Source: Manduca sexta
Taxonomy: Eukaryota > Arthropoda > Insecta > Lepidoptera > Sphingidae
Reading direction: 5' to 3'
NCBI RefSeq assembly: GCF_014839805.1
Contig: NC_051141.1
Coordinates: forward strand, 20,096,777-20,160,776
DNA: 64,000 nucleotides
Part shown: piece after piece, positions 21,301-30,056 of the stretch
How positions within the stretch are numbered: position 1 is the stretch's first letter
How the letters are laid out: each line of letters begins with the position of its first letter
The notes under the pieces: generated by a model
The model's input: the letters and a program-made list of their open reading frames with translations, nothing else
Told to the model about the DNA's origin: nothing
Database searches by the model: none
Translations under genes and position numbers: made by a program

Positions 21301-23919
21301 CCCGTACGTTATTTTAACAGTGTGTAACAAGCACGTAACACAACGCATCATGTTTAGGACTATAGAAATTTGGCTTACAGAATACCATTCCACGCACATT
21401 TCTCGAAGATAACATGACACGGCTGCGTTACGCGTTTACACTATCATACAGAATAAGAGCCCAGTACCTAAAAAGTTCCATTAAATAAACATAACTCACA
21501 CCGCAGAGACGTATGACAGATGATACGATTTTATCTTCTTTGTTCCCAGAACACTTCCATTACATCAAGCGTCTGGTGGGGGCTGACTTCGTGGGCATCG
21601 GCGGTGACTACGATGGTGTTAACAGGTGGGAACTTTTCACTGAGTGGTAGGTCCTGTGACCTTTGACATGGTTGTAACGAAAAGCCGCGGTTTGCAGGGT
21701 TTAGGTCACTACTTTGCTATCCCGCTACTGCAATATTTCTGTAAGCCTAAATCGGTAATGGTACGCAATTTATGATACCGAGCGGCTAAAATTGGCAAAT
21801 TTTTGGGATTCCTATTCTGTCTTCAACCTGCAATGATTTTATTTAAACAGAAATATAGCGTTGGAAATGGTTTGGAAAGACCGAACAGTTGTCCAAAAAT
21901 CTATAATTGACAGACGTGGTAAAGCCTGTCAATTATAGATTTTTGGACACTATCTAACAAGATAGTTATTCTTTTACAATGGCTCAAATAGATAAACGAT
22001 TTCTGTACACATTTCACTGCAAAGTCAAATCACTGCTTATCCGATTTGTAAATTAAATCCATCAATAACTATTTACTTCGATTCAGGGTCCCACGAGGTT
22101 TGGAGGACGTTTCCAAATACCCGGAACTGTTTGCCGAACTGCTGCGCAGTGGACAGTGGAGCGTGCAGGAATTGAAAAACCTGGCCGGCCTGAATATGTT
22201 GCGCGTCATGAGGCAGGTGGAAAAGGTAAAGAAAGAGTACACTATCTTTTTTTAATTAAAGATAAAAGACTATCCCCTCTTCGCACCCACTACGCAGCTC
22301 CATTCTATAAGCCAGGATCAGTGGCAGGCATTTTATGACAGCGTGCGGTAAAGCCCATGACGCTCTACGAGCACTAATTACTCTTAACTTAACTTACCTG
22401 CAACATAATTAATCAAATAAAAGTATAAAGAAGATTGGAAATATATTTTTAAACAGAGTAGCCTCATGGGCGTTGTTGTAAAATGTTGCATGCACACAGC
22501 CCAGATTCTGGGTAACAATCCTGGTTCGAGCAGTTGTTATTGCGATTTTCCGGTCAATATCAGGCCAAAGTATGAGATTTGCCATTACACCTGAACAAAA
22601 CACACGTAATGAAAAGAGGTGCCCTGGTTGTTTTTGTTTTGTATTTTTAAATGGTTTTGTGACATTAATATAAGTAATTGGAGAGATTAGGAAGATTATA
22701 GATTCTAGATTGATTATAATTATCTATCAGTTATAATTATCAACGATCAAAAGTGCTGTTAATAAATGAATATTAAAATTTTTAGATCAGATACATAATA
22801 TGTCAAAGAACAATGCCTTTACACTTTATAATTAATAGCTTTGCACTGCTGTTTACAGGTAACCGCTTATAAATTTACGTCACATGTACAAATTTAACAG
22901 AAATATCGGAATCCAATTAATATAACAGTTAATTCAATTGTGAAATACCATACAACGGCAAAATAATGCAGTAATGTAATGACGTACCTTGTAGACAGTG
23001 TAACTACTGGACAAAAAGTCTTTCCGTCTCATGGCTCAGAATCACGAGCGCAGTGGAATAGATGCGTTAGAGTTTCACCTTTTTTTGGGTGGTCGTATCG
23101 CTTACCATCAGGCGAACGGCAAGCTCGTCTCGTCAATTAAAGCAATAAAAAAAATAAACAAAAAAGAGTATTTCCTGTGAAACTTCCGCGATGGCTGTCG
23201 TGACCAATGGCGGCGGCTGTGACGGCTTTTAATAATATTATATAACCCTGGCAGTATTTAATTTAGATTTTTACCGCAATCGACTGCCTTTAGAATGGTA
23301 CTGGTTATATACGTTTCAAATGGCGAAAACTATTGTGAGTATTTCAGTCCGAGGTTAGCGATAGTAATAGTCATTTAGACGTCTACATTGTCGAGAGAGT
23401 AGATAGAGCTGTCTCTAATGCATCGACAGGTCGTCGAACTTAGTGATTGTTGTGTTGCAATATTAAGGAATAACATACGTTGTCTCGATAGATCGTTTTA
23501 TTTTCGCAAACGTCTATCAAAGATTCATTTTCATACACATTGTTACGGAATGTAGTGACATCTCTTGGCACTGTAGCAACAAGAACTATAGATTAATTAC
23601 ATTTCATTTCATTTCATTTAGAAGATATCCCCCTTCCTGCACACACACACATGAAAAAAGTAATTATAAAAATATATTTATCAATAGGTTTCATATTCTA
23701 CATTGATATAATAAGGCCGAGCTAATGCCATAACGAGCTGAAATCCTAGTCCTCTCAACTCAGGTTTGCACCACCTCACTTATTTGTTAACTGTCTCCTA
23801 ACGTCCTTCAGGTCCGTGACGAGATGCGCACGAATGGTGTGGAGCCCGAGGAGCATCCAGACTCTCCCACCGACAACGGCAACTGCACCAGCAACGCATT
23901 CTACACCGAGTACGTCTAA
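6297..23919 (+). CDS. Membrane dipeptidase (M19), C-terminal part, six exons
   Basis: Spliced product of exons 6297-6351, 11769-11945, 12332-12416, 21550-21625, 22087-22225 and 23812-23919: 640 nt, 212 residues to a TAA stop. The family comprises zinc enzymes, usually secreted or GPI-anchored, that hydrolyse dipeptides such as Cys-Gly. Numbering from the first full codon, I see His35 in DLSHVS and His56 in FSHSS (zinc ligands, human DPEP1 H198 and H219), Arg67 before NVPDD (human R230) and Asp125 in GGDYDG (human D288). The spacings 21, 11 and 58 match human DPEP1 with no gaps. Introns are 5417, 386, 9133, 461 and 1586 bp, all GT-AG, and phases agree at every junction. The N-terminal half with the other zinc motifs is not in the window. 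The protein ends in NAFYTEYV with no hydrophobic GPI-attachment tail. Family call is very secure; the exact paralogue is unknown. Confidence 0.95.
6866..6962. repeat. Imperfect inverted repeat, 37-bp arms
   Basis: Arms 6866-6902 and 6926-6962 match at roughly 30 of 37 positions when one is reversed, with a 23-base loop. The best part is CTGATYRTGGTAATCAG and AGATTCTTT. It lies 0.5 kb inside the intron. It may be a small foldback element remnant. Confidence 0.75.
7082..7205 (-). mobile_element. SINE-A fragment (3' part)
   Basis: On the minus strand it reads the SINE-A tail: CTAGTGTGGTAGATTAAAGC, then CTCAGTAGTAGAAGAGGCCC, then a run ending TATAATACAGGGCT. The 5' tRNA-like half is missing. Confidence 0.75.
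7665..7782 (+). repeat. Dispersed repeat family G (LINE-like 3' tail)
   Basis: Carries CCGTGACCACGAAGGCTGCA, AGTCTTCGAAA, GGGAG and AACCGCGATAAAATCCG in order; the same blocks recur at 27374-27485. GCAAAGTCTTCGAAA around a self-complementary core suggests a transcript hairpin. Class is inferred only from resemblance to LINE tails. Confidence 0.6.
7783..8073 (-). mobile_element. Helitron-like element, 291 bp
   Basis: On the minus strand it begins TCTATATACATATATAAAAA after an A and ends GGGTCAGCTAG before a T, with a GACG/CGTC stem just upstream. TC start, CTRR end, a 3' hairpin and A/T insertion without duplication are the hallmarks of Helitrons. The copy at 15995-16275 is the same subfamily in opposite orientation. 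No helicase is encoded. Confidence 0.65.
8099..8393 (+). mobile_element. SINE-B, intact copy with 14-bp target duplication
   Basis: The body 8113-8379 is flanked by perfect direct repeats TACATAGAATATCT at 8099-8112 and 8380-8393. It has a tRNA-like pol III promoter: A-box region GGTGGCGTAGTTG and a B box GGTTCGAATCC. The central part has GAATTTGTGCCCGATATGG and CACATCATGGGACGGAA; the tail is a TATG microsatellite. The clear duplication shows insertion by target-primed reverse transcription. Confidence 0.93.
9565..9718 (+). mobile_element. SINE-A, 5'-truncated copy
   Basis: Starts at TATAGGAATTTCGAGGGTG and runs through CACTAGGCCAGCGTGGTAGA and CTCAGTAGTAGAGGAGACCC to GGGCTGATATTATTAT. Only the 3' half is present. 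Confidence 0.8.
10098..10332 (+). repeat. Dispersed repeat family D, copy 2
   Basis: Same order of blocks as 2968-3205: GGATATATTTTATATCC, AGGTGTTAAAACCC, a GTCGACTGCCAAGGGA block, CATCTCTC and CGACATTCT. Divergence between the two copies is moderate, so neither is recent. Confidence 0.75.
11769..11945 (+). CDS. Dipeptidase exon b (two zinc-binding His)
   Basis: 177 bp, phase 0 at both ends, between acceptor TGTCAACAG and donor GTGAGT. It encodes [16 protein letters not shown]...APVVFSHSS...[12 protein letters not shown]. The two histidines are the zinc ligands shared by the two-metal site, and the Arg before NVPDD binds the substrate carboxylate in the family. The acceptor has a weak pyrimidine tract, but earlier reading (from an ATG at 11733) is not family-like, while KVVREMN is exactly where homology begins. 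Confidence 0.95.
12332..12416 (+). CDS. Dipeptidase exon c
   Basis: 85 bp between acceptor TTATTGCAG and donor GTGAGT. It reads [26 protein letters not shown], leaving phase 1. The IIMVNF strand corresponds to SLVMVNF in human DPEP1. An N-glycosylation sequon (NAT) is present, in keeping with a secreted enzyme. A 386-bp intron separates it from exon b. Confidence 0.95.
13560..13690. other. GC-rich block in intron
   Basis: A stretch of runs such as CCCCCGGGACCTCCGG and GCCGCCAACTGG within AT-rich DNA. It opens with TCTGGACCCCTACTCCT, nearly the same as TCTGGACCCCCATTCCT at 50574, so it may be part of a dispersed repeat. An open stretch of about 50 codons crosses it but resembles no family known to me. 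Confidence 0.4.
13825..14134 (+). mobile_element. SINE-A, near full-length copy
   Basis: Starts GCGGCGTTAGCCTAGTTGG, whose TAGCCTAGTTGG is a perfect pol III A box; the B box is damaged (GAGTTCCAAACCC). It continues through the usual order: TGTGTGTATTCTATGTGAA, AAAACATCGTGGGGAAACC, GGCCAGCGTGGTGGACCAAG and CAGTAGTAGAGGAGGCCCG. No target duplication was obvious. Confidence 0.88.
15039..15230 (+). mobile_element. SINE-B, degraded copy
   Basis: GGTGCCTCTGTAGCGTAGTTG start, a weak B-box region, AAGTGATATTGG, and a tail with ACCTCTGTCTGTC then AAGGCGTGATGCTATGTATA. The central block is partly deleted. Confidence 0.7.
15370..15522 (-). mobile_element. LINE ORF2 C-terminal fragment (RTE-like)
   Basis: The minus strand reads [19 protein letters not shown] then [11 protein letters not shown], the conserved basic segment near the C terminus of RTE-type and related non-LTR retrotransposon polyproteins. 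Only about 45 codons survive. A short (TGA)n run lies at the right edge, 15500-15518. Confidence 0.8.
15995..16275 (+). mobile_element. Helitron-like element
   Basis: Same subfamily as 7783-8073, in plus orientation: ATATATAAAAATGAATCCC, ACGCCATCACGCGTGAACGG, then GACGGGACAACGTC and a GGGTCAGCTAG end followed by T. The 5' edge is blurred by AT-rich simple sequence, so its start is approximate. Confidence 0.62.
16813..17113 (+). mobile_element. Helitron-like element, 301 bp
   Basis: Starts TCTATATACATAAAAG after A and ends GAGCAAAAGCTAG before T. A hairpin GCGGGCGAAACCGC sits just upstream of the terminus, as expected for a Helitron 3' end. The interior has ATGAAATTTGGTATGGAGAT, shared with 49153. 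No coding capacity. Confidence 0.7.
19278..19560 (+). repeat. Dispersed repeat family C
   Basis: Blocks in order: GACGAGACGAGG, CGTTCGCCTGATGG, CCATAAACAGTAGAAACATC, GTATTGTTTGGTATT, AATGTCCTTCAAAC, CTTGGCGGCAGAAATA and GTGGTACCTACCCA. Further copies at 35785, 39175, 47408 and 52305. About 280 bp, no ORF, class unknown. Confidence 0.8.
19812..19987 (+). mobile_element. Helitron-like element, 176 bp
   Basis: Starts TCTATAATATAAAAATGAAT after A and ends GGGTTCAGCTAG before T. GCGGTACGAAGTTCGC folds as a short hairpin just before the end. Internally shortened against the 300-bp members. Confidence 0.65.
20201..20558 (+). mobile_element. SINE-B, long copy with imperfect target duplication
   Basis: The body runs from about 20213 (CTCCCTCGGTGGCGTAG; B box GGTTCGAATCC) to about 20540 and ends CTGGAAAACCTAATAAATAA, an A-rich tail different from the 8113 copy. 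Flanks are CAGCCTTTTAC at 20201 and CAGCCTTTAC at 20549, a one-base-different duplication. The tail recurs, reversed, at 33845-33940. Confidence 0.85.
20757..20934. mobile_element. Foldback MITE, 178 bp, copy 1
   Basis: Ends GGGCCCTTATTCTGTAT and, inverted, GGGCCCTTATTCTCTAT. The inverted similarity continues inward (GTAAACGCGTAACGC against GTAACAAACACGTAACGC), so the whole element is a long imperfect palindrome. No coding capacity. Confidence 0.8.
20985..21192 (+). repeat. Dispersed repeat family C, degenerate copy
   Basis: Retains GACCGTCCATAAACA, GTATTACAAAG, GAGATGTTAAA, GGTTGGCGGCAGAAATAAA and CAGTGGTACTAAC in the family order, with many changes. Confidence 0.6.
21284..21462. mobile_element. 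Foldback MITE, 179 bp, copy 2 (inverted)
   Basis: Read on the minus strand it aligns end to end with 20757-20934: GGGCTCTTATTCTGTATGAT, GTGTAAACGCGTAACGC, TGGTATTCTGTA and a GAGAATAAGGCCCC end. The two copies lie 350 bp apart in inverted orientation, so a transcript of this intron could form a long imperfect duplex. Confidence 0.8.
21550..21625 (+). CDS. Dipeptidase exon d (GGDYDG motif)
   Basis: 76 bp between acceptor TTTGTTCCCAG and donor GTGGGA. It enters in phase 1, completing a GAA codon, and leaves in phase 2. It encodes [25 protein letters not shown]. The first Asp of GGDYDG matches catalytic Asp288 of human DPEP1. It lies 9.1 kb after exon c. Confidence 0.95.
21626..22086 (+). other. 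Dipeptidase intron, 461 bp, with hairpin
   Basis: GTGGGA to TTCAG. Holds the perfect inverted repeat 21890-21949 and otherwise nothing distinctive. Confidence 0.9.
21890..21949. repeat. Perfect 24-bp inverted repeat with 12-base loop
   Basis: Arms 21890-21913 and 21926-21949 are exact reverse complements (outer end TGTCCAAAAATC, inner end ATTGACAG); the loop is ACGTGGTAAAGC. It lies inside a short dipeptidase intron and would be transcribed in both strand senses as a 60-base hairpin. Confidence 0.97.
22087..22225 (+). CDS. Dipeptidase exon e
   Basis: 139 bp between acceptor GATTCAG and donor GTAAAG. The first G completes an AGG codon; the exon leaves in phase 0. It reads [43 protein letters not shown], the conserved GLEDVSKYP segment and C-terminal helices of the family. 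Confidence 0.95.
22226..23811 (+). other. Dipeptidase last intron, 1.6 kb
   Basis: GTAAAG to CTTCAG. Contains an inverted family C fragment (23080-23145), a (CATTT)n run near 23600 and a CA run near 23640. No exon seen. Confidence 0.85.
23080..23145 (-). repeat. Dispersed repeat family C, 5' fragment
   Basis: The minus strand reads GACGAGCTTGCCGTTCGCC followed by TGATGGTAAGCGATACGACC, the left end of family C; the rest is absent. Confidence 0.75.
23812..23919 (+). CDS. Dipeptidase terminal exon
   Basis: 108 bp after acceptor CGTCCTTCAG, with an in-frame TAA at 23917-23919. It reads [32 protein letters not shown]. The Cys in NCTSN corresponds to a Cys near the C terminus of mammalian DPEPs, but the hydrophobic GPI tail that follows in mammals is absent. 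A good splice donor, GTACGT, begins at 23910, seven bases before the stop, so an alternative longer C terminus is possible. Confidence 0.9.
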   Translation, partial: VRDEMRTNGVEPEEHPDSPTDNGNCTSNAFYTEYV

Positions 23920-26900
23920 ACTGGAACCCAACGCGCCCGAGGATGCATCGCGATCACATCAACGTTTATACATTTTCACCTATGTTTAATTTTTCTTTTA
24001 ATACAATTTGAGTATATCTTATAATATTTTTTAATTTCTTGCTATATTGGCGTAAAACTTCTATAATAATCTTTCTTTGCCATTAACTGACTGGTACTTT
24101 TATCTACACGTATTTTTTTTTCGTTGGATTATATTTTCTACGTAATCTCTAATTAAAAGTAATGCGTGATATTTCTACTGTTTATAGTAGGAGCTCTTAC
24201 CATCCAGTATCTAGCTCCACTGCCAACTTTTATTAGAAACAGTTCGTGGTCGAATGATGTTTTAACTCGGCGTGGGAGGATGGAAGAGAAGGGCTAGCAG
24301 ACCTACACAAAAACACGCGCAACCCAAACATTCACCGTATGCAAATACAATACGCTTGAAAATACAATTGCCGGACAACTTCGCTGTTGATACCTTAATT
24401 TCAATTCTATCTCAACGCAATAAGGTTCGTTAATAACAACGGTGTATACTTGGTCTGCTGACCCTAACCCGCCCTCCCGATGAGAGACGTTCCATCACGC
24501 ATTTTAATTTTGATATAAATGTTTCGTGTACCATGTTGCAGGCACTACGAAGACAGCCGTGTAATAATAAAAAGGGCTAAAATATCAATAAGTAAAATTA
24601 ACAATAAAACAAGTCGACGTGTGAAAGGAAATAATTAAACAAACCAACTTGTTACAAATCTTGGTTCCATATTACAGTGTATACAATTGTTAACGTACTA
24701 GTTAAAAAATCTTACGAGGTACTATCATAATATGTACTTTACCGAGCGCAGTAACCACACAATAACATTTATCATTTCCACGTCGAATAACATAATGACT
24801 GAGTTTCCATACAGTCTGCAACATACAGGATAATACCGGTCTAATGAAACGTAAACTTTCGCGGAGTTCGTTCGTTTCAATATTTAAACCGTGTATTCAC
24901 TGCCAATTTCATGTTGCTGAATATTTTGAGCAACAGATTATATCTTGTCGGATATCGGTGCAATGAGCGTCATGTGTTTCGCGTTTTATTGCGCAGTGTA
25001 TACATGGTTTTATAGCTGTTGTCACATTTTTTAAATGTTCGAGTACACTTATGACCCCCATAGCTATTTTTTTATTGCTATTTTCTGTTTTGTTAATGAA
25101 ATTTATTTGCGACAGATTTTGTAATTTATTATTTATATTTTCAACAAATACATGAATGAACAGGACGATTATTTAAATACTTTATTATCGGATAATCTGA
25201 ATCGGGATAATATCTTCCTTTAGATAATATAAAACCAGAAGTAAATAATCACAGGAAATAATTTTCGAACTGGATGTAATATTGTATTACCAAGGAATGA
25301 AAATAAACTTTAATATAATTTAAGAAACGAGAAACAACATAAAAAACCCGATTATTTTCTCCAGCATTTTCAGATGTTACCAAAATATCCTGACATTAGA
25401 AATGTGACAACAGCCCCTTTATATAATATCGTAATATTAAAGGAAATATGTGTAATCAGTGTTATAGTAGCATATGTGTCAATGCACCCCTTCCTCACTC
25501 TCCCACTGTCCCACTGTCCCCCTGTCCCACTGCCCTCTTCGGCCCACCCTCCTCTGGAATGGCTCAAAACCAAGGAGTGATCTTATGTTAATTGGAACTT
25601 GTCTTCCAGTTCATTTCTCCTTTTTACATTACGTCAAATCATTAAGGATGGCCTTAAGGCAAGCATTGAGAGAGAATGGGTAATCTATATAAAAGTTAAC
25701 GAAAATATTATTTTAATATTGTACTTTAAAAGTTCGAGTTAGGTGTGTAGGTAGTTAGTAAATTTATAAAAATGTTTTTCGTTTTCTGTTCGGCGAGGTT
25801 ATTTGGTTTCTCTCGTTTTTTATTTGTTCTAATAATACTCGATGGAAGCCATTTCGGACACTGTTTGTTCTACACTTGCTTAATGATAGATATACAATAT
25901 ACGTAGTTATTTGTATTGCTGTGTATGACGCGTGTAGTTGTTGCACGCCACGCGTTTTGTCATTTTAAGTATCTTTGGCATTGTGAGTTGAGAACATGTT
26001 TTGGTGTTTTGTGATTAAGGGAGTACCAGCATCACCCAAAGGAATTAGAGTATGTTTTTATTGTTTGGTTATTAAATTGTGTCCGGTGTCGATGTGCGCG
26101 TACGCACTCGTAACACGTACATCCCGTATACGCGTGTTTAGTACACGTATATACTCGTGCGCCTCCACAGCGCCGGCGTAGCAAAATTTTACATTTTTAC
26201 AATGATTTGTCTTTATGACAATAATACCATCCACGAATTGTTTTATTTCGTATGAAATCTTTGGAATTTTTATGTATAAAATACTATATGATATGTGGAA
26301 TATAACTATTTCTTATAAATTGTGACTGAACGATTTTTGAGCATTTATTGTCTAGCATTAACTAAGGAGTTTCGTCTGATAACTGGCTGTTATTTTGTAA
26401 TTGTTTAATGTAATGGATCTTTCGGCAAGCGCACACTGTTTCACCGCGGCTGTGGGGCGGTGCCGGACCGCCGGCTAGTATCACGGCTCACAGCCGTATC
26501 GAGCTTTAAGCACTGTGCGCCTGCGACCTCGTTGTGTGACGCATTGACGCCTTTAAACAATACCGAACTTGTTCTATCTTGTGATCATTAAAAATCGTGT
26601 GACTAAATAATCAGCTATGATGCCCAATCAATGAGCCATATAGAGCTTTAAAATTAAAGTTCATGGTTACCATCAGCCGAGTAACTTACTCGTCCCCTCA
26701 TTAAAATATGATTTAAAGTTCTTACACCCATGGGCAAGTAGCAGGTGAGTGACTCGTAAGGCACTAAGCACTAGTACATTAAGTATACGTCAGGCTGCAC
26801 AAGTCGTTCCCAGTTACGCGCGACAACGCGTCTCACAACCCTTCTCAAATATTTTATATCACTTGATAAGAGAATAAACACTTATGCTGTATACTGTATA

Positions 26901-27257
26901 CTGGGTTTCATTTCAACCACTTTTCATTAATAAATAAGGTTTGTTGACTCGAGAGGGAAAGAAGCGAACTTTTTAATCTAGGTTACATTCAACCTGGACC
27001 AGAAGTGTCAAGGGTATTTAAGAATGCCAGTCCGATGAATAGAAAATGTTGAAAATGGTTAAACCTCTGGAGTCTCAGTGGAGCCACTCTAAATTAATGT
27101 CAACCTCCATTGCAGCATTAAAAAGAACTTAATAATACTGCACTAAGTTAAAATAATACTCTAATATCTTCTTCTTCTTCAATCAGCCTGTCGCCATCCA
27201 CTGGTGAATGTATATCTGTAATGATTTCTTAAGTTTGGTAGACAATGAAATAAAACA

Positions 27258-27485
27258 TTTTTTTTTACATAATTTTCTCCCGACCTTTCGAAGACTGCAA
27301 CTTTGTTGCAGTCTGGTTGAATAAAATGCATAATTGTAAAATGTAGGTAGATATTGACTTTTCGGATGACCAACACCTCAGTCCCCCGTGATAGCGAAGG
27401 TTGCAGTCTTCGAAATATTGGAAGAAATTGATATTAAAAAAAAACGCGATAAATCCGCAAAAATAAATTTATTTCAATATATGTC
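27258..27485. repeat. Family G repeats in inverted orientation
   Basis: The left part, read on the minus strand, has GTTGCAGTCTTCGAAAGGTC then GGGAGAAAATTATG; the right part on the plus strand has GGTTGCAGTCTTCGAAATAT then GGAAGAAATTGATATT and AACGCGATAAATCCGCAAAA. About 100 bases separate the arms. The right copy matches 7665-7782. Confidence 0.65.
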
Positions 27486-28785
27486 TCTAATATATGGTTT
27501 TCAAATTATTAGGACAAGTCCTGTGCATACGCATCATCGATAATAGCATCAGAACTTAAGATGACTCTAGCAGCAAAGTTTTAAACTAAAAGTTCAAATA
27601 TAAATGCTATATTTAATAAATAAACTACTCCTTCATATATAAAAGTGCCTACTCTCCACAACCTAAAATCCCCAAGCATCTAAGATTGATGAAGAGTGTT
27701 CGTTAATATGAAGCTAGGGCTCATACCCTAATGGCCTATAGACTTTCTAGATCGTGAACAGAATAGCTAATAGCTGTTAAAGTTAGCCGAGATATTAAGG
27801 ACGGCACGTGATTCCGTCGATATCAGCCGACAGCTAGTCACGTGCTACATTCCCCAATACTTGGATTCATATGTAGCTATAATTGAGAAACTTGCTAGCT
27901 AGGCGAGCGTCTACGTCGGTCCAATTTTATCTGGTTTTTATTTGGATCGGCGTCGTGTTTCTCCAAATGGACTAGTTTGGGTTAACGCTTGGTTTAGTGG
28001 TTTATGGGCTTTGGGCCAAATAGTTTTGGGTTCAACTCCCAAGTCGTGTAACAATGTGTGTGGAATTTTAAATTACGACGGATGGCGGGTGGAAATTCAT
28101 AAAATTATAATCCACATGGATTTAAACTATAGCTGTATTATAAAAGTTCATTGTAGAATATTGACTATGATATATTAATTTATTCGAAAACTAAGTCGTT
28201 ATATAACTCGTTACACAGGCTCATTTTGACATTGTGTCACTAAAGGTTGTTAAATGTAAATATGAAAGTTTCCAAACGAAATAAGTGTCAATTAAAAATA
28301 ATTTTAATTTTTGACGTCCTAATGGCTCTACTGCTACTCTAAGTAAATTTGCTGCAGTGGCAACATCACACTTTTAGTTAGAAATACACTCACGCACACT
28401 CCATATTCGCACTAAACTACAAAATGATAAAGAAATTAAAAAAGTAAAACCGGAATTATTCGCAAAATTATTCATTTATGTATAATTTTTTACATAATGT
28501 TACCAAAATAAAGAGTATGTAGTTTAATTTATTACCGCAATATCAAAATGATCCCGTCTAAAAATACAATACTATTATAACACATTATTAAAAATGTTAT
28601 ATTTTAAATTTAAATTTCATTTCATATTTCACGTAATTATTGAAGAGGTTTCTAAATATTTAAAAACATATTTTATATCCAAGAACACGGTCCAAAATAT
28701 AAAAACATTAAACGAATATAAAACAACTCAATGCAACGATGGGTTCAATTTTTCAACATCCGCTAAACTAAAAAGGCGGGCGGGT

Positions 28786-28910
28786 GGTTTGACGTCAGCG
28801 GAACACGTGACACGGATTCTCCCGCGTAATACGAATCCAATGGCGTGAATTATTAATGGAATGATCGAATGGAGCCGGCGCCGCCGCGCGACCTCCGCCA
28901 ACGCAGCAAC
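28786..28910. promoter_or_regulatory. GC-rich segment with CRE and E-box
   Basis: A full palindromic CRE, TGACGTCA, at 28790-28797 and a palindromic E-box, CACGTG, at 28804-28809 are seven bases apart, followed by a GC-rich run (GCCGGCGCCGCCGCGCGACC) near 28874. The surroundings are strongly AT-rich. It could be an enhancer or promoter; no transcript start or adjacent gene supports this. Confidence 0.3.
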
Positions 28911-29035
28911 TTTATAATGGGTAACTACATACATACTTGAGATATATGTCCCTTTGTCTCCGAGCGGTAAACAAAATTACGACTACCATTGGCGGACTGG
29001 CCAGGGCGTTATCAAACCCTAATTTCAATCCAGAA

Positions 29036-29405
29036 TCGATATAAATAAAAATTAGTTGCCACATGCATGTAACAGTATCGTTTGAAAACGGATCCACTTG
29101 ACAGATTTTTCGTTGTGTTCCTAATTATCAGGAATATGTTTGTACCAAAGAATAACTTTGCAAAATCAACGGGATCTGTTGGCAATTTTGGTGAAATTAT
29201 ATACGAATGTATTTTTTCGTAAACGCTTATCTCCGAGATCATTTAACCAATTTCAATGAAAATGTTTAGTAGTTTAATTAGTTCCAGCTTGAACCATAGG
29301 ATAATATTGGACACGACAGGTAGACTATTGTAGCGACCTGAAAGATAAAAGATAGGTTAAATAAGATGTAGTCTGCGGCAGGACGACGTCTGCCGGACCC
29401 ACTAG
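29036..29405 (+). mobile_element. Helitron-like element, 370 bp
   Basis: Starts TCGATATAAATAAAAATTAG after A and ends GGACCCACTAG before T. The 3' hairpin GGCAGGACGACGTCTGCC is very clear, 11 bases from the terminus. No coding capacity. Confidence 0.65.
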
Positions 29406-29773
29406 TAATATATACGTTTCTCAATTCCTGCTTTGGAAATCGAACTCTGAACGTAATAATACAAAATTATTCTAATGAACCAACGGTACTTAATTATACA
29501 AGCACTTTAATAAATAACTGTATGCTGACCAACGGATTCAGCCCGCATGTAATGGAAATTAAGCTTCCCCTCTGTCTATTAAGCCACGAAATATCAACGC
29601 TCGTGCTAAGTTACATTTCAATATCTCTTTTGTTGAACTTAATGGACCCGTAAAGATAGGACAGTAGGGAGGTTAAGTTTGGAGTGTCCTTTCCCTTGGC
29701 TTTATCTGTGGATTTAGTCTAAATAGGAGACATCCTGAAATTTCATTACTGGTATGATGCTGGGTCTGCTGGT

Positions 29774-30056
29774 ATGACCAAAGTAACCGATATATCCTTT
29801 AGAGTTGCGAAACTCAAGTGGCAATCAGCAGGACACATAGCTCGTAGAACTGATGGCCGTTGGGGTGGAAAAGTTGTGGAGTGGCGATCACGAACCGGAA
29901 GACGCAGCGTAGGCAGGCCCCCCACCAGATGGATCGACGATCTGGTGAGGGTCGCCGGAGTCCCATGGATGTGGGCGGCCCAGAACCGCTCCCTGTGGCG
30001 CTCAATGGAGGAGGCCTATATCCAGCACTGGACGATTCCCGGCTGAAATGATGATA
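29774..30056 (+). mobile_element. LINE ORF2 C-terminal end (RTE-like)
   Basis: About 90 in-frame codons ending TGA at 30044. Conserved parts: [52 protein letters not shown] and MEEAYIQHW. This is the C-terminal segment after the reverse transcriptase of RTE-type LINEs. The upstream RT and endonuclease are absent: a 5'-truncated insertion. The end is followed by ATGATGATAACGC, a short ATG-rich tail. Confidence 0.9.

Larger units (their letters stand above)
12417..21549 (+). other. Dipeptidase intron, 9.1 kb
   Basis: Begins GTGAGT and ends TTCCCAG. It houses SINE copies (13825, 15039, 20201), a LINE fragment (15370), Helitron-like elements (15995, 16813, 19812), family C repeats (19278, 20985) and two foldback MITEs (20757, 21284). 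The GC-rich block 13560-13690 stands out. The remaining sequence is AT-rich; 17400-19270 in particular holds nothing I can name. Confidence 0.85.
23920..29035. other. Non-coding region after dipeptidase
   Basis: The first part should hold the dipeptidase 3' UTR; a polyadenylation signal ATTAAA lies near 24151 and AATAAA at 24604. A pyrimidine-rich CCCACTGTCC run is at 25500-25540. A GC-rich partly inverted block lies at 26421-26525. Foldback copies of family G lie at 27258-27446, and a CRE/E-box segment at 28786. No further gene is supported. Confidence 0.7.

Noticed and set aside
26421..26525. GC-rich block as a MITE
   Set aside because: GCGCACACTG and GGCTGTG recur inverted at the two sides, but spacing differs and clear boundaries are lacking.
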